Shown one piece after another: positions 36,350 to 49,984 of a DNA stretch of 64,000 bases. The position numbers were made by a program, and so were the translations under genes. The stretch's first letter is position 1. The number at the start of each line of letters is the position of its first letter. This DNA is from Pipra filicauda (lineage: Eukaryota; Chordata; Aves; Passeriformes; Pipridae), in the NCBI RefSeq assembly GCF_003945595.2, contig NW_024104303.1:792736-856735 (forward strand), read 5' to 3'. Below the pieces are notes generated by a model, which saw only the letters and a list, made by a program, of their open reading frames with translations, did no database searches and was not told the origin of the DNA.

Positions 36350-36500
36350 AAAGCTAGACTGTGTCCTAAAAAGCTTACAGCGTTAAGCAGACAAATAGTG
36401 GCAGCAAGGAAGATTTATGCATTTCACAGATGCAGAAAAGATGCTCAGAGAAAGATGATAATTTGTTCAAGGAAGTCTTTAGGAAGCTGGAAAACTGACT
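36350..36500 (+). mobile_element. Ancient MIR/CORE-SINE-like repeat fragment
   Basis: The order 'cctaaaaagcttacagcg', 'atttcacagatgcagaaa', 'gctcagagaaa' and 'aatttgttcaagg' follows the amniote MIR-type pattern (acagatgaggaaactgaggc, then agagaggtta, then cttgcccaagg). Divergence is high, as expected of a repeat older than birds. The 88-codon frame across it is not a gene. Confidence 0.4.
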
Positions 36501-39500
36501 TATGCTCAAGATCTTTTCTTCCAGGGTGGATTCCACTTCTGTTTAAAACAGCTGAGAGTCCATCTTCAGAAACACAGATACGTTTTCCTGAGGTTTTGTC
36601 CAGATGATCAACTCATTAACAAATACTTCGAATATTCTGAAATATTATAATCTTTCCAATCTTGACTATTAACCAATAGGTAATTAGAACTTGTGATGTG
36701 CCTGAAACTTTGTCTGTGCTTAACTAGCAAGAATTTGACAGATACAATGAGACCTACTCCTAATCATTGGTTTAACAGATAGTTTTGTTACAGTTAGTGC
36801 CTTTTTTTCAATAGTGTTAAAAATCTGCAGTTACGTTTGAAGACCATGAAGATGAAATGTCTCTAAAATGCACTTTCTCTCATGTGGATTACTGGCCATC
36901 ATATTGGAATATGCCTTTATGCAGCATTGGCTCCAGGGTACCCCACTGTCAGAAAGTGAGACACTTAAAAAACATAACTGTTGGAAAGACAGTTGTCTTT
37001 TAAAGACTGGGAGGATGGGATTGGAGAAAGAAAGTACTGCCAAGAATCAGAGGTTAATTTCTAGCTATTTCTTCAGAGTTTATGATGCCAGACCATGGGT
37101 TAGAAGGGCAGCTCTGTAGCAGTACAAGGTTAAGGGTCTAAGCCTTTGGCAAAATATTGTTACTATATTGGAAATGGTAAAAATTACACCACGTATCAGT
37201 AACTTTATAATAAATAATTATGTGCCCTGAAAAGGAGTGGAAAAGCTAAATCTATGGACTGGTGCTCCCTTTTCTAAATGCATCAGGTTTATTTGCTTCA
37301 GATATGTGGAAAACTCATCCATTGCTTTTTGTAGGACGTGATCTTGTGCTTCATGTACAACACTAAGCATATATATCACAATGCACTAAGCATATCTATC
37401 CATGAACTCAGTAAGTCTATCTGACTGAAAATAATTTGCAGCTTTTCACCTCTCCTGCCAGTTATGAAAAAGGGAGCATGCAGTTCCCATAACTGTATTA
37501 CAATTCTGTTAAAACCCTCATTGTTTATAAGTAAAAAAAAACACAGAGTGAGGGAGAATGTTTTTTTCCCAACCTGTAGAAGACAAAATGGCATCTGAAG
37601 CAGTTACATCTGATCATGGTTTTTGTTTTATTTCATTTATGGCAGTAATGGCTCCTTTACAGACCAGTCTCTGCAAGACTGAGCTGTGACACCTGTACCA
37701 GACAGTGTCCCCTGAATTATCATTACAACAGTTGCACCTTTGAAAATGATCTGTTGCTTTTGGAGGCAGGTAGCAAAAGCTTTCCTATATCCTGAGGTCC
37801 AACCAGTATATTTGCAAAGTTTTTTATGGTTTACTTGTTTATTTTTCAGTTAACGAGAGCTCACCAGCTCATAGCTCACTTTCATAACACACTCAGCAAA
37901 TATTTTACTCTTTTCTTCTTCTCTCTCTCTCTCTCTCCCACCTTTTCTTTCTCTCACTCTTTCTCACTGATGAAAGTATGATTTGGTAAGAGATAGCATT
38001 CACGCACCCACAGAAAATGTCTTGTTTAGAGCTTAGCTGAAAGGGTGATGTCAATCAATCACTGTGCTGTGGTAACACCAAAAAAATTATAGCTCTGCAC
38101 AGATTCAAATATCTTCATAGTATTTAAATAGTGTAGACAATGGACATACTAATCATCCTACAAATTAAGGACTAACCTGTGAAGAGATTTAGTGGCATAA
38201 GGTTCATTCAGGAAGCCTGTCATGAAATAGACTTGATGCCAAATTTCCTTAACCCTATGGTGCATAACTTGGAGAAAAATCATGCTCTCCTTCTAGGTCA
38301 CCATGGGTAGAAATAGAGTGAGAAACAAAATTGCACCATGTTACAGTGTCATCCTGCTGCCTTTCCTTAATAATACATGAAACATGAAGCCTTTGGAGTT
38401 GTTGCTGAGTGAATGTCATTTCTCAATACTTTTGCTTGTTTGGGTGCTGACTGACCTTTCCTTATGTGCAAAATATTTGAAATGTTTGAAGGGGCTTTAC
38501 CTACAGTAATAAATTTTTTAAAAAATCCACAGAGCTGTCACATCATTCATGTTCTTTGTACCTCTCTCTCCTTTCTCTGTCTAACTCATTTACTTTCATC
38601 ATGGCTTACAGGATCATAAGTATACTTACTAGACATAAGACGTTAACTAAGAGGATTTAGGTCTTTTTCACGGAGTTTATTAAATGGAAAAAAAGTTGTG
38701 TGTTGTGTTTTCAGATTACAAATATTCTGCAAGATGATAGTAATTTCCATCACCCTTTCCTCACCCTTTTTTTATAGACTGAGTGAGAAGAGTCTGATCC
38801 CATTGTGTGTTGCATTCATACATCCCTCTCTGGCTGCAGAATGCACAGAATCAAGGAGGGTTAATCCTTTGCTTCATTAATGTTTCAGGAAGGCTCACTT
38901 CTCAGGTAAATGAGCTCGTAAACAAGAATTAGACACATTGCAGGTAGTTTCAGTGTTTGGCTTAACAGAAATGTTTTGTTTGATAACAAAGAAGAAACAG
39001 ATAACATATTTCTAATTGTGCAATATGTATCTAATATGTGGAGGAAACTGTGCAGAGGAGGAATCTAAAAGTCTACTTCAGACACTTGGATAAGTGTTAT
39101 GGAAAATACAATTGTATTGCAATTTTTTCTGTGTGTCAAAATGTAACTATAAGTACTTTACCTTCTTGACAAAATTACCTTTTATAAGTACTTTGTCATC
39201 AAAACCCTCTGAAGCGTAGTTGATCACTGCAAATGACTTTGCCATTAAGACCATAGCTTTGGTATTTTTCTTTCCTTTCAGAATTAAAACTACTTTGGAA
39301 GGCAGTGTAGAGGAACCTGGAGGAATCAATAAGTGATTAAACCCAACTTTATAGAGATACATGCATTTGCAAAAGCTCCCATACATGGACTTCTTTGTTA
39401 ACTTGAATTCATTTCATCAGTGAAGGGAACATTTGTCAGAGTCAGAAAAAAAATGACAAAAAGTATTCCAAAATGGGAGACAAAATGCCCTGGAAATAAA

Positions 39501-42500
39501 TTCAAAAAAGAGCTTTGTTTTGAAGATAGAATCCTTCAGGGGAATTTTTTATTGTTTTTGGAGCAAGAACTTGATGTTAAGGGATATCATACACAAAAAA
39601 TACATGACGTATTTTACATATAAAATACATATACATATTATATTTTATCCCATTCTTATTGGCATTGTAGAAGAATCTAGATGCCTACAAAACTGTAATC
39701 GTGCCATACTCAACATCAAAACTACCTGACAACTTTCCTCTTCTCTGGTTCAAAATTCTGCAAGATAGTTACTCTAGTCTTTCTTTCTCTTTGCACTAAG
39801 CTGTAAGAATGACAACATTTAACAATTTGGTGGAAAGTCTATTCCGAGATTTATTAAATCATTACATCTAGGTATTTTGATTTGAAATCAAAAGAAGTAG
39901 GTTCTTTCTCCCTGGAAGACCAAAGAACATACAGTTTTATAAGCTGATATTGAAATTCTGCATATCAGGCTTCTATTAGGCTTTCCTCATAGGGACAGTA
40001 CTTCTCTGGAACTGAGAGTATGGGACACAAAGTCTTCAAAAAAAGTTTTCTTTCTTATCATTGGAGCCTGACAATAAGACTTTTTTTTTAACTTCCTTGT
40101 GTGTGCAGTATTCATGTATTAGTAAATGTTTCTAAATTGCCTGTAAACATTTGAGAATGCTTGCTTTAGCAAAAAAAAAAAAGCAGTAGTTAGTATTGAA
40201 TAGGTGGGATTTTATTCAGTGATAATTTGCATATGGACAGTAGGACTGCTGTTTTTCCCCCAAAAAACAATTTGGTATATCTGATACAAACTTTTGTGCT
40301 TGTTTTGACTTTGTCAGTCATCTGGTAGCAGTCAAATTTTTCTGATGTCTAACACTGTAGTTCCAGCAGAAAATTGGAACAGATCCCCCAACTTACGTAA
40401 CTTTCTCTATGAAATGACTATGCAACATTGTAGAAGCCTTTTAAGATATGTAAAACCTTTTCTGGAGTTAAAGCTGATTTTCCCCTTCTCAATTTTTTTC
40501 TCTCTTTTCTATGAAATGTTTCTGTACCTTGCATCAAAATCCCAATGATCTGAAGATTATGATCAATCATAGAATAAGATTAAGTTTCTTCACAAGCCCA
40601 TTTGAATATATACTGGCTTCTGAGAACATGGTAATGTAAAAGAGTAAGATTTCTTTTATCTTTTTCTTCATGGTTAGCAGGGTTTTTTTTAAAGGTGAAG
40701 AGAATCAACTTCTGTCTGTCTGCCTGACCACCCATGTGGAAAACTGAGTTTTGACAGAACACCTTCAGCTTTGCATCATTCAGGCATCTACTGTGGTGGA
40801 TTTTAAAGGCAAAATGGTGAATCTTGCTGCATGCTGTGATATTTTTCTAGTCATACCACTCTCTAATGTTGTGTAAAAAATGAAGCACTGTAGTGCCTTC
40901 TGCATATTGAAGGAAATGAAGGGTAGATGGATTGTTTTGAATGTTATATCTGCATTGACTTGTCTCAATATCACATTAAAATTTTAATTTAATTTTAAGA
41001 CCTTGTTTCATTTCCACTACATCTTGACAAAAGAAGCAATTCTTTTGCAAAGATATGCTAAAGATTTGTGCAAGCTTCTAAATGCAACTTTTGAAGCTCG
41101 ACTGATGAGGCAAACATTAACATTAGAAAATGCAAAATGTTATACCTCTATTAAAATAAAAATCACATGTTTACTGCATATATTTTATAGGAGGTTTTAT
41201 TTAGTTTTTTTTTTTCCTTTGACTGGGACACTGTAAAGTTTAAGTATTGCACCTCAGCCTGTGTTGACTAGTTACTAAGATCAATGGGACAACTTATGGA
41301 AAGGAATGTTACTGAGCTAGAATGTAAAGGTTTAGATGGTACAGCTGCATGTACTATTCAAGGGAAGGGAAATTGTGTTTGCAGGAATAAGGCTACCCAC
41401 AGATACCTTTTTTCACCAGTTCAGAACTAAAGGTCTTAGTTGCTATTTGTTGTTTATTGATATTTTTATTTCCAAAGACAGCTTTTTTTGTCGTTATTAC
41501 TTTTTTGCCTCATCTTCACACGATGCTGGGTCTAAAAAAACAACACTCATAAAAATTACCAGCTGAGCCATCCAATATCATCTATTACATTGACTGCACA
41601 AGGTAATTTCAGTGGTGATAACAGTGCCATGGAAACACAGTCTCTGGAAATGGCTTTGACTTTATGGACACAGAGAGGATACAAATGTTCCATTCAGAGA
41701 TGAGTTGTTAATCTGACCCATTAATTGGAATTTACACTAGTTTATTAAATGTGCCAATAAAAACAAGGCAAGTGAAGCTGCGTGAAGCCTATCACACTAC
41801 TCTGCTGCTGCTGTTCTTACATTACTTCAGTGCTGGAATTGATCCTATCAATCAATCTATTCTTCTTGTGACCCCAGAGCAAGAAAAGAGTATCTCCAGT
41901 ACTCTTTTTTCCTGCTTGAAACTTGCAATTCATCTCATTTTATCTCAGTGTTAGTTGTGATGTGATCAATACCTCTCATCTTTCTAAGTGCCTACAGCAA
42001 GGAGCTGTGGTTTCCCTTGTTGCTGTCTTGAAGTGTTACATTCTTTTCCCATCACTTGTTTTTCATGATTAATAACATTAATTTTGTCGTGTCTCTCACC
42101 CCTCTCCACTGGAGTGCTGTGAGGCACTTGAACTGTTACTCCTTTCCTGGCTCTTGTGTTTTGTTCCTGGCTGCAGCCTTGATTATATCTCCCGTGGTAG
42201 GTAAGGTGGTTCTGAATCTTCTGGTTCATTCTCCAGTGCTTCTTCTGTCCTTGTACTCTGCTGTGCTGTATCTCAAACCTGCCTGCTGCCTCTAGCCTGT
42301 GTGTTGGGTCCGAGCAGTAGTTCTTTTATGCTGTGCCTCTTTTCCCATTTACTTCCACTGAATTCTCCTGTGATAGTGGAGCTTTATTTCCTCCAGTTCA
42401 TTCCATACCTCTAACTCTTACAGTTTGCATGAACTTCTCTTTCAGAGCTTTCTCAGCCTTCCAAATTGTGCCTTCCTATCCAACAGCTCCTGAACAGATC

Positions 42501-44807
42501 TAGTGTTGATGTTGCAGTTAGTCTCGCTCCACTGCAGACTTTATCTGATGTCAGTTTTCTCCCTTAGCAGTTATCCCCTTTTATAGATGCATGGTCAGGA
42601 GGGGCTTAGGAGACTGAGTTAAATGTTGTATAATTTTCCAGAGAAATAACAACACATCACCAGCAGTTCTTTCTCTTCCATAACCATGTTTGTCACCATT
42701 GCACTTGTCTTTTCCGCAGCTGCTTTGTAGTCTTCTCTTTTCTGGAGGCTGCAAGTTCAAGGGGTGCAGGGCAGACACCCCAGAAACTGCGATGAAGCAG
42801 AGTCTGACTGGGAAACTCTACTGGAAATTGTCTTTGGGTATTAAAACACAAAAGGAGAGAATTTTAATGATAATCTGAGAGACAATTATTGAAAAGCTTC
42901 TTTAAAAAGAAAATTCTCTCTTATTTCAGTCAAATGTATGCCCGTCTATCAGTTTAGATTCATGCATTGTACATCTCGTCATAGGCATGCGGAGTCAATT
43001 TCTAGTGGTGTTTAGGTATAGGCTTCCAAAAGAATTTGGGTGTCTCCTCCCCAGTAAAATTAAAATTCACTATGTGCTATTTTACATCTTTTAAAGTGTG
43101 TGGATACCTTGAAAACCTACCCACTAGATATTAAAAATGAATGAATAGTGGTTTCTTTTTTTATTTTATTTTTTGAGATTTTCTATTTTTTTACAGTGAG
43201 TGTTTGCTACAAATACAAGTAACACTTTAATTACTCTTTCAGTAACACTGGTTTATTTAGTACTTTGTAAAATGTCTCTAGACAGCTAGGAAAAATGTTG
43301 CATGTTTATTTTCTTTCTTGAAGTTTGTTTTTTTTAAATTTTTTTTAGAATATGAGTTTACACTGTGATCAAAAATCTCCAAGGAAATAACAACACAGTT
43401 TTAAACTTAATATATTCTTTGAAAACAAATACTTTCTTAAAAAGCATATTTTGATTTAACTTATCGAAAAAGGAACACAATGAATTTTGTAATAGAAGTA
43501 ATAAGATTTGTTACTCTAAAAAGCATAAGTTACTGTAAAAAATTATGTGGAAAGGACCTTATGACAATTGAACCACTAAATTTCAGGAAAAATTGATACT
43601 ATTGACACATATGTTTAATATCTTGATATGTGGAATCACAGCTTTGATACTATTGCTGAATTTGCTTGTAATTCACTGACCTAAGTTCCCCCATGACAAG
43701 ATATTCAGAAATATGGTAAACTTGTGGCAAGTTAGCCCAATATATTATGCCACCTGATTGATAAATGACTGCATTTCTGCTTCTGGTATTTGTTGTTCTT
43801 ATTATACCAATGAGAAAAGACATAAGTCTAAAGAAAGCGAGTGTTTCTGTTTACTTTGAATAATGGCATAACTTTAATATTTTTGATTTTACCATTAAAT
43901 GCTAGGTGCTAAGTCTGAGGTGTCATGTTACCCTGGCTAGATAACTGTCTTGTTTGGATGTGGCAATTTCTTCATTTTATTATGGCATTGATATCAAACC
44001 AGAGAGAAAATTAAATTCCTAGTGCATAGTTAGATTACTTTTTAATTAAAGTATCCTAACTGAAATATTCACCTTTTCTGCTCTTCATACAATTAAGGAA
44101 AACCCAAAAGCATTAACTTCTACACAGATCGCTGCTTTTTATTTAACTCACTCATGTCACTTTTAGGGAAGAGGACAAGGGAATAAATATTAGCGGAAAA
44201 ATGACAACTTAACCTGATGGGATATGATTTTGAGTTCCCTGTGATCTGAGAAAATGTGTTAGTCTTTGATATTTAATGGGATTTGTACTCTACTTTGAAG
44301 TTCTTCTCATAATCAGATTTATACTGTTATGCCTTTTCTGGACAGAATAATAAAAAAGATGTGACTTGATCTGTCAGTATAGATAACCAGCAAGAGGAAG
44401 ACAGTTGTGTTTAGGAAACTAAAACAAGTTTAAAGTCAAAGCAATGTGGATTATAGGACCAGATGGTTGTTTACTGGGATTTTAGAGGGCAGAATGACCT
44501 ACCTGTCTAGGCAAATGATGCTCATTATGATTTTTTGTCCTTCTCTTTAGATTTAACAAACCACCAGAAAATTAACAGAATATGAATGTTTGAATAGTGT
44601 TATACAGTGGCAAAATTTTCTTAATTTAGTGGGGAAAACCCATGTTGTCTGTAGAAGACAGATGTGAAGACATAAAACATTCAAAAAACTTATATTTAAG
44701 TCTGGTCAATTTCCTTTGCTCTACAAGGACAATTTGGAAAGGTGACATAGCTAATTTCATTTATCCATACCCTGTCCAGTTCCAGATGTACATTCTGACA
44801 TTGAAGA
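36501..44807. other. Unique AT-rich DNA, no gene seen
   Basis: No supported gene in about 8.3 kb. It includes a pyrimidine tract (37908-37975) and A/T runs near 40169-40181. A block near 41960-42800 is less AT-rich and pyrimidine-rich, and I could not assign it to any repeat or exon. The short frames on both strands there show no domain. Confidence 0.5.
37908..37975 (+). repeat. Polypyrimidine tract with a (CT)9 microsatellite
   Basis: (CT)9 at 37921-37938 sits within about 68 bases that are nearly all C and T. It is a simple repeat, probably length-variable. Such tracts can form triplex DNA. Confidence 0.75.
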
Positions 44808-44855
44808 ACCATATAATTATTTCAGTTGCAAAAACATTTAAGATCATTGAACCAA

Positions 44856-44879
44856 ACTTTTCAGTGGTGACTGAAAAGT
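44856..44879 (+). repeat. Perfect 10-bp hairpin inside the CR1
   Basis: acttttcagt (44856-44865) and actgaaaagt (44870-44879) pair perfectly around ggtg. From recollection of CR1 this is not part of the usual 3' end, so it probably arose by substitution or local rearrangement. Confidence 0.55.
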
Positions 44880-45294
44880 CCACCACTAAATTATGTCCCT
44901 GAGTGCCACATTTATATTTCTTTTAAATATCTCTAGGGATGGTGGCTCAATCACTTTCCTGGGCAGCATGTTCCAAGGCTTGACCATCCTTTCGGTGAAG
45001 AAATTCTTCCTAATATCCGCCTCCTGTGGTACAACTTGAGGCCATTTCCTCTCATTACCCGGGAGACGAGACCAATCCTCACTTCACTACAACCTTACCT
45101 TTCAGTGATAAAGTCTCCTCTGAGCCTCCTTTCCCCCAGACTAAACAAGCCCAGCTCCCTCAACCTGTTCTCTAAATACTTGTGCTCCAGACCCTCCACC
45201 AGCTCAATTGCCCTTCTCTGTCCTCATTCCAGCACCTCAATGTCTTTTCCAAAACTGAGCACAAGATTCAAGGTGTGGCCTCATCAATGCCAAG

Positions 45295-45336
45295 TCATCA
45301 TCATCATGGCTAGGCTTCGCGAACGAAGATTTGGGA
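45295..45336. other. Foreign CpG-rich island inside the CR1
   Basis: The CR1 reads normally up to 'aatgccaag' and from about 'ataatccctccc'. Between them lie four copies of tca (from 45295), then ggctaggcttcgcgaacg and aagatttggga. The piece contains a 14-nt hairpin, cttcg-cgaa-cgaag (45315-45328), and a ttcgcgaa palindrome, with several intact CpGs in an old CpG-poor repeat. I do not recognise its source. It may be filler or templated insertion at a repair site, or a local CR1 subfamily variant. Confidence 0.4.
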
Positions 45337-45695
45337 TATAATCCCTCCCTTAGTCCTGCTGGACACACCACTGCTGATACAAGCCAGGATGCCATTGGCC
45401 TTCTTGTCCACCTGGACACACTGCTGGCTCGTGTTCAGCCACTGTCAAACAGCATCCTCCAGGTCCTTTTCTATTGGGCAGCTTTCCAGCCACTGTTCCT
45501 CCAGCCTTAGGGCTGCACAGGATTCTTGTGACCAAAGTGTAGGACCTAGCACTTGGTGTTGTTAAATCTCATACAGTTGGCCTCAGCCCATCTATCCAAC
45601 CTGTCCAGATTCCTCTGCAGAGCCGTCCTGCCCTCCAGCAGATCAACACTCCCACCAGCTTGGTGTCATCTGCAAACTTGCTGAGGAGGCAATGG

Positions 45696-45856
45696 GCTTT
45701 CCCTATTAAAATGTCCTTATCTCAACCCATGAGTTTTCTCACTTTTATGCCCCTGATTCTCTCAACCATCCCCACCCCCACCATCCTGGTGGCAGGGATA
45801 AGGGTGATTGAGTGCCTGTGTGATGCTTAGTTGCCAGCTGGGGTTAAACCACAACA
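45696..45856 (+). mobile_element. Endogenous retrovirus LTR 3' fragment, sense
   Basis: Starts abruptly with gggctttccctattaaaatg directly after the CR1. It continues with 'ccttatctcaacccatgag' (about 45717), 'ctgattctctc', 'gtgatgcttagttgcc' and the terminal 'ggggttaaaccacaaca' at 45856. Only the 3' quarter of the LTR is present. I do not see the rest on the far side of the CR1, so the join is a deletion or rearrangement rather than a simple CR1 insertion into the LTR. Confidence 0.8.
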
Positions 45857-46866
45857 CTTGCACCTCATTCTTAACCCTGAAAACCTCATGCACAAATGGA
45901 AGCATGATAGCTAAATGTACTACTAACAGAGACTGACAGGACTGCTTATAGGCTCTGTATATAGCCTCTGAGGCTTCCTTATCTCAGATTTGACTGTGAA
46001 ATAGAGCCCCTGGAGACAAACTACATCTCTTGCTGTGATGTGACTCCAGCTGTCAGGAAGACAGCTGCTTGTTCTCTTGTCAGACTGACTGCCTCGTAGG
46101 TAGGTGAATAACCTGACAGCTAATTATGCTGTGGTAAGTCTTGCATTTTCATTAGCCATAGATGAGCTTGAACATTTCTTTGTACTGGACCCATATGGGT
46201 TCAGTCATGGGCTATGTGCATAGGTTGTTTCTCTGGACTTAATATAGTTTCTTTTTTTTTCATAGGTAAATTGGAAAAATAAGAACATTTAGTGCCTGAT
46301 CTATTTGCTGTTTTACCTGGGCATAAATTTATTGATGCCATATTTGATACATATATTGAGCAAATTTGTCTCAGTATGTGTTCTAATTTGCAGTCTAGAG
46401 CTGGCGTAGCATTTGATTTCATACCTTTTTATATAGCAACCTTTCCAGGTCTCTCTAATACCCTTCAGCTCAAAACAATAAAACAATATTGTTGTTTTAA
46501 TCAGACATTAAAAAGTTTATAGTATACTGATTTGGTGGTACAATAGCAGAATTTTCTGTCTGGTTACTGAATCCAGCTAACTGTCAGATTTGGAGTGGAA
46601 AGCTGACAGATTATGTAAGATCATAAAGATTACGTCGGGGTAAATATGGGCATGGATCCTCAAGGAATTTATAGTAGACAGTGTGATGCTACAGAACTAA
46701 TTTGAACATGTCTGTAAGTCTTTCCAGTAATTCCCCTCTTAATATTCTCCATGGAAGAGGAATCTTAAGTTCTAGTCATTCTTTCTCACTTTAGAACAAG
46801 TCATGGGTGAGTAAAACTACATTCATGCTTCAAAATAAAGATCTCCATCCAGTCCCCCTCCAGGTA

Positions 46867-46894
46867 TATATATATGTAGTCATATATGTAGTCA
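46867..46894 (+). repeat. Short duplicated TA-rich motif
   Basis: atatatgtagtcat occurs twice in succession within a TA-dinucleotide stretch. Confidence 0.5.
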
Positions 46895-49800
46895 TTCTGT
46901 GGGCTACTCTACTTCAGCTTTGTAAAGGATCTTGGAACACTTCTTTGAAATACCGGACTGACAAGTTTAGAGATGAAAGTGTTAAAGCTTGCAAAATAAA
47001 TCTGTAAATGCTTCATGTGTAACTAAACTTCTTGTTATAGATTAGTTGATATTAGAGATTAGTTGATATTTTGCATAAAGATGTGAAGATTCCTTAAGCT
47101 CTCTGTGGCCTTACCTCAACAAAGCTATAAAACACATGAATTAATTCACCAATAAATCAATAAATTCTGTCTTTAATCAGTGTACATAATAGTGATGTGT
47201 TCCAGGTCAGTGCAGTCATTACATAATACTTTAAGGTCTTCTTATCTTCAGAAAGCCTAAACTGATCTTTAATACACATGGACTTTACAGACTAACCTGA
47301 CTTAGAGTATGAATGACACCCAGACTGCCTAGGAAACACCTTAGCTTTTCTTTAGTCAGACTACTGCACTGCCATTGGAATGCAGTTTGGGTTGTACTCC
47401 TGTGTGAACATACTTTGAATATACCAGTAGGTTGTCAATTGCTGCTGAGAAAAGCTTTTTCTAATAAAGCAATTTGCTTGCCCAGACCATCCAGTATATC
47501 AGTTCCGAGTATCAACTTGTCTGGATTTGTTTGTAGCCTCAACATAAAAGGTTTTATATGTAATTACTACTTGCCTGAGCCAGTTTGTAGTGCTTATAGA
47601 TGAAAGTCCAGTCTCATCCGTGTCACTAAAGAGCAGTATATCCAGAGACAAAAATCAAACCAAAAACAGTGCCTTACAGAAGGATATAGAACTGTTTTTC
47701 CCTCCCTTCACTATCTTGCACATGAAATCTTGCACAGTTTCTGAGATGAGGTGTATTTAATGAAGAGCTGAGGTCCCAGTCTGAGGAAATTACTTAAAGA
47801 ATTCAAAGGAAGCTTACTTCAAAAAGCAGTAAAAATGCTAGTAATGGTATCTCAGATACAATAAACAATATATTTAACTTTCAAAAGCTCTGACGAGCTG
47901 TGAAGGGGGAAACTTTTGTTTCAGGGCAGCAAGTTTCGTGACAGAAATGAAGAGAGTGTGTTACATAAGTAATTTATCTGTGCATCTTTGACATTGCAAC
48001 ACTAATGGGCTTGCTGCCAGGTATTCCAAGCTGCAGTTTGTCTCCTTAGTCTTTTGAAGAAATTGCCTCCTGTAGGCTGTCAGTGTCAAATACCAGTTCA
48101 CTCAACATAGACAATTAGCTCCTGGAGAAAGCAGCTTTTAAAAGATACAGTGAGCTGTGCCATGAAAAATAGGTAGGCAAGTGTTACAGAGAACCAAAAT
48201 GCTAATATGGACAAACAAGAACACCATAGTAGCTGGGATAGGCTCTTTCTTTATTCTCTGATTTTTAATTATTTGGTGATATTGTGATCTAAAGTTCATC
48301 TATTAATCTGTTGAAAAAAAATCTTTCTTTTTTTTTGGCCAGAATTAACTGTTCTGATAGCTACTGTCTACTATCCTGTAAGCAACTAACTCCTGGTTTA
48401 AGATAGCAGCACATACATTTGCAAGTATATCCTGGATCAAACCTAAAACTGGAGCCCATTAGGTAAAGAATATGCAAGTATTTGTTAGGTGATTCTGTGG
48501 CTTTTGAGACACTTAATACACGTTCATTGACAGAGTCATTATCAGTGAACATCTAAGATTTGTGTTTACAGTTTATTCATGAAGACTCAAGAACAACTAA
48601 GACAACAGGATCTTAATGATAATAGAGGCAGTGAAAGTAAATTAGAAAGTAAAGAGAAATACAGGAATAAGAAAAGTAGTCTGGAAGAGCTTTTATTTAT
48701 GTGTAGCTTTTAAGGGTCTGCACTTCTGGAACTTGCTCAAGGTACATTAAAAGACTCTTGGAAACCACAAGGTGAGCAATTCTTTAAATTAAATTGAATT
48801 TTGTTCTCCTTGAAACAAATGTTAAAATTTGAACCAGCTTTCATGTAAGAAGTTCAGGCTCAGAAAGAAACTCATTCTTAAAACCCTAACGTAGTAACAG
48901 CGTATCGACATTTAAAAAACCACCAAGATTCTACAAGTGAGTGTAATAGGTAGTAAAGACATATATTCGGGACATAGTAAAATCTATGAAATAAATTCCA
49001 TGCTTTTATAATACTGAATTTTGGCTTCAGTAAATCTGGTGTGGATTTCAAGACCAACAGAATTCCTATCTGAACTTAATAGCCTGAAGTAAAGCATAAA
49101 ATCCACTAAAACTATTACTGCCATTTTTGATGGGGATACTCTATTTCAGGAGTCTTTTGGGAGCTTTCTCTTTTGTCCTGTATTCTCTCTGTTAACATCT
49201 TGCCTGCCTGTGCAGAATTCTAAGGTAGAAGTATGGTTGAATGGGTCTAACTGGCAAAGCCAATGGGACTTGCCAACAAAGGTAAACTGCACTGCTATTG
49301 CTGTTTGTAGAGATGTCTTAAGGTTTAATCTTTGAATTATCTTTTGTTTCCCCTTACAAAGCCCTCTTAAACAAACCTCTTGCTCACTCTATCTCCTTAC
49401 CTTTCTTTCTTCTTCAAATTCCATACTGGGAGAAAAGCTTGTATATGTTAGTGGTCAGCAGAACAACTCTGAGGAAGAAGACAATAATATATGATGGTGT
49501 GGTTGTAACCAAGCATTACATTCTGAACATCCACAATTTAATTAATGATAGGAGTCCTCTTCTCTTGGAAAAAAAGTAAAATTGAAGCATCTCTTTTAAA
49601 ATATTGTTTTTCATGTGTACTATGCAAAGCAGAAAAAATATTGCTTATTTGAGTTACTCATTAGGATTTCAACCAGAAAGACTGATTTATGTGTTGCTTA
49701 TAAACTGATTTTTTTCTTAATCATTGTTTCCCTGAAAATATGTTAAATGCCACAACAGTCTCTGCTTTCTACTAATTCTCATAATGCTTGTCTAAGCTCA

Positions 49801-49984
49801 GATTTAGATTTTCAAGACCTGTCATCTTAAATATCAGTTCTTTCACTCATTTTTCTTACAGAAAGCAAATTCCATGAATATCTTTCAAATTCAATTTTTC
49901 AAACTGATCTTCTGTGCTCAGTTTCTTTTTCAGATATTATTTATTGCGTATGCCCCTGAATGAAAATGCACTGACCTTTCTTTC

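Larger units (their letters stand above)
44808..45692 (-). mobile_element. CR1 LINE fragment, antisense, 5'-truncated
   Basis: The left part (atttaagatcattgaacc) is the complement of the CR1 3' end. It is followed by 'agtccaccactaaattatg', 'cctgggcagcatgttcc' (44960), 'aagaaattcttcctaata' (44998), 'caaggtgtggcctcatcaatg' (45270), 'agccaggatgccattggcc' and 'tggtgtcatctgcaaacttg' (45661). The CR1 is interrupted at 45295-45336 by sequence that does not belong to it. The 5' truncation point abuts an LTR end. ORF2-derived frames are broken. Confidence 0.88.

Noticed and set aside
41960..42800. Less AT-rich, pyrimidine-rich block with opposing frames of up to 81 codons
   Set aside because: Considered as exons or an old retroelement, but I found no splice-consistent frame, domain or repeat landmark.
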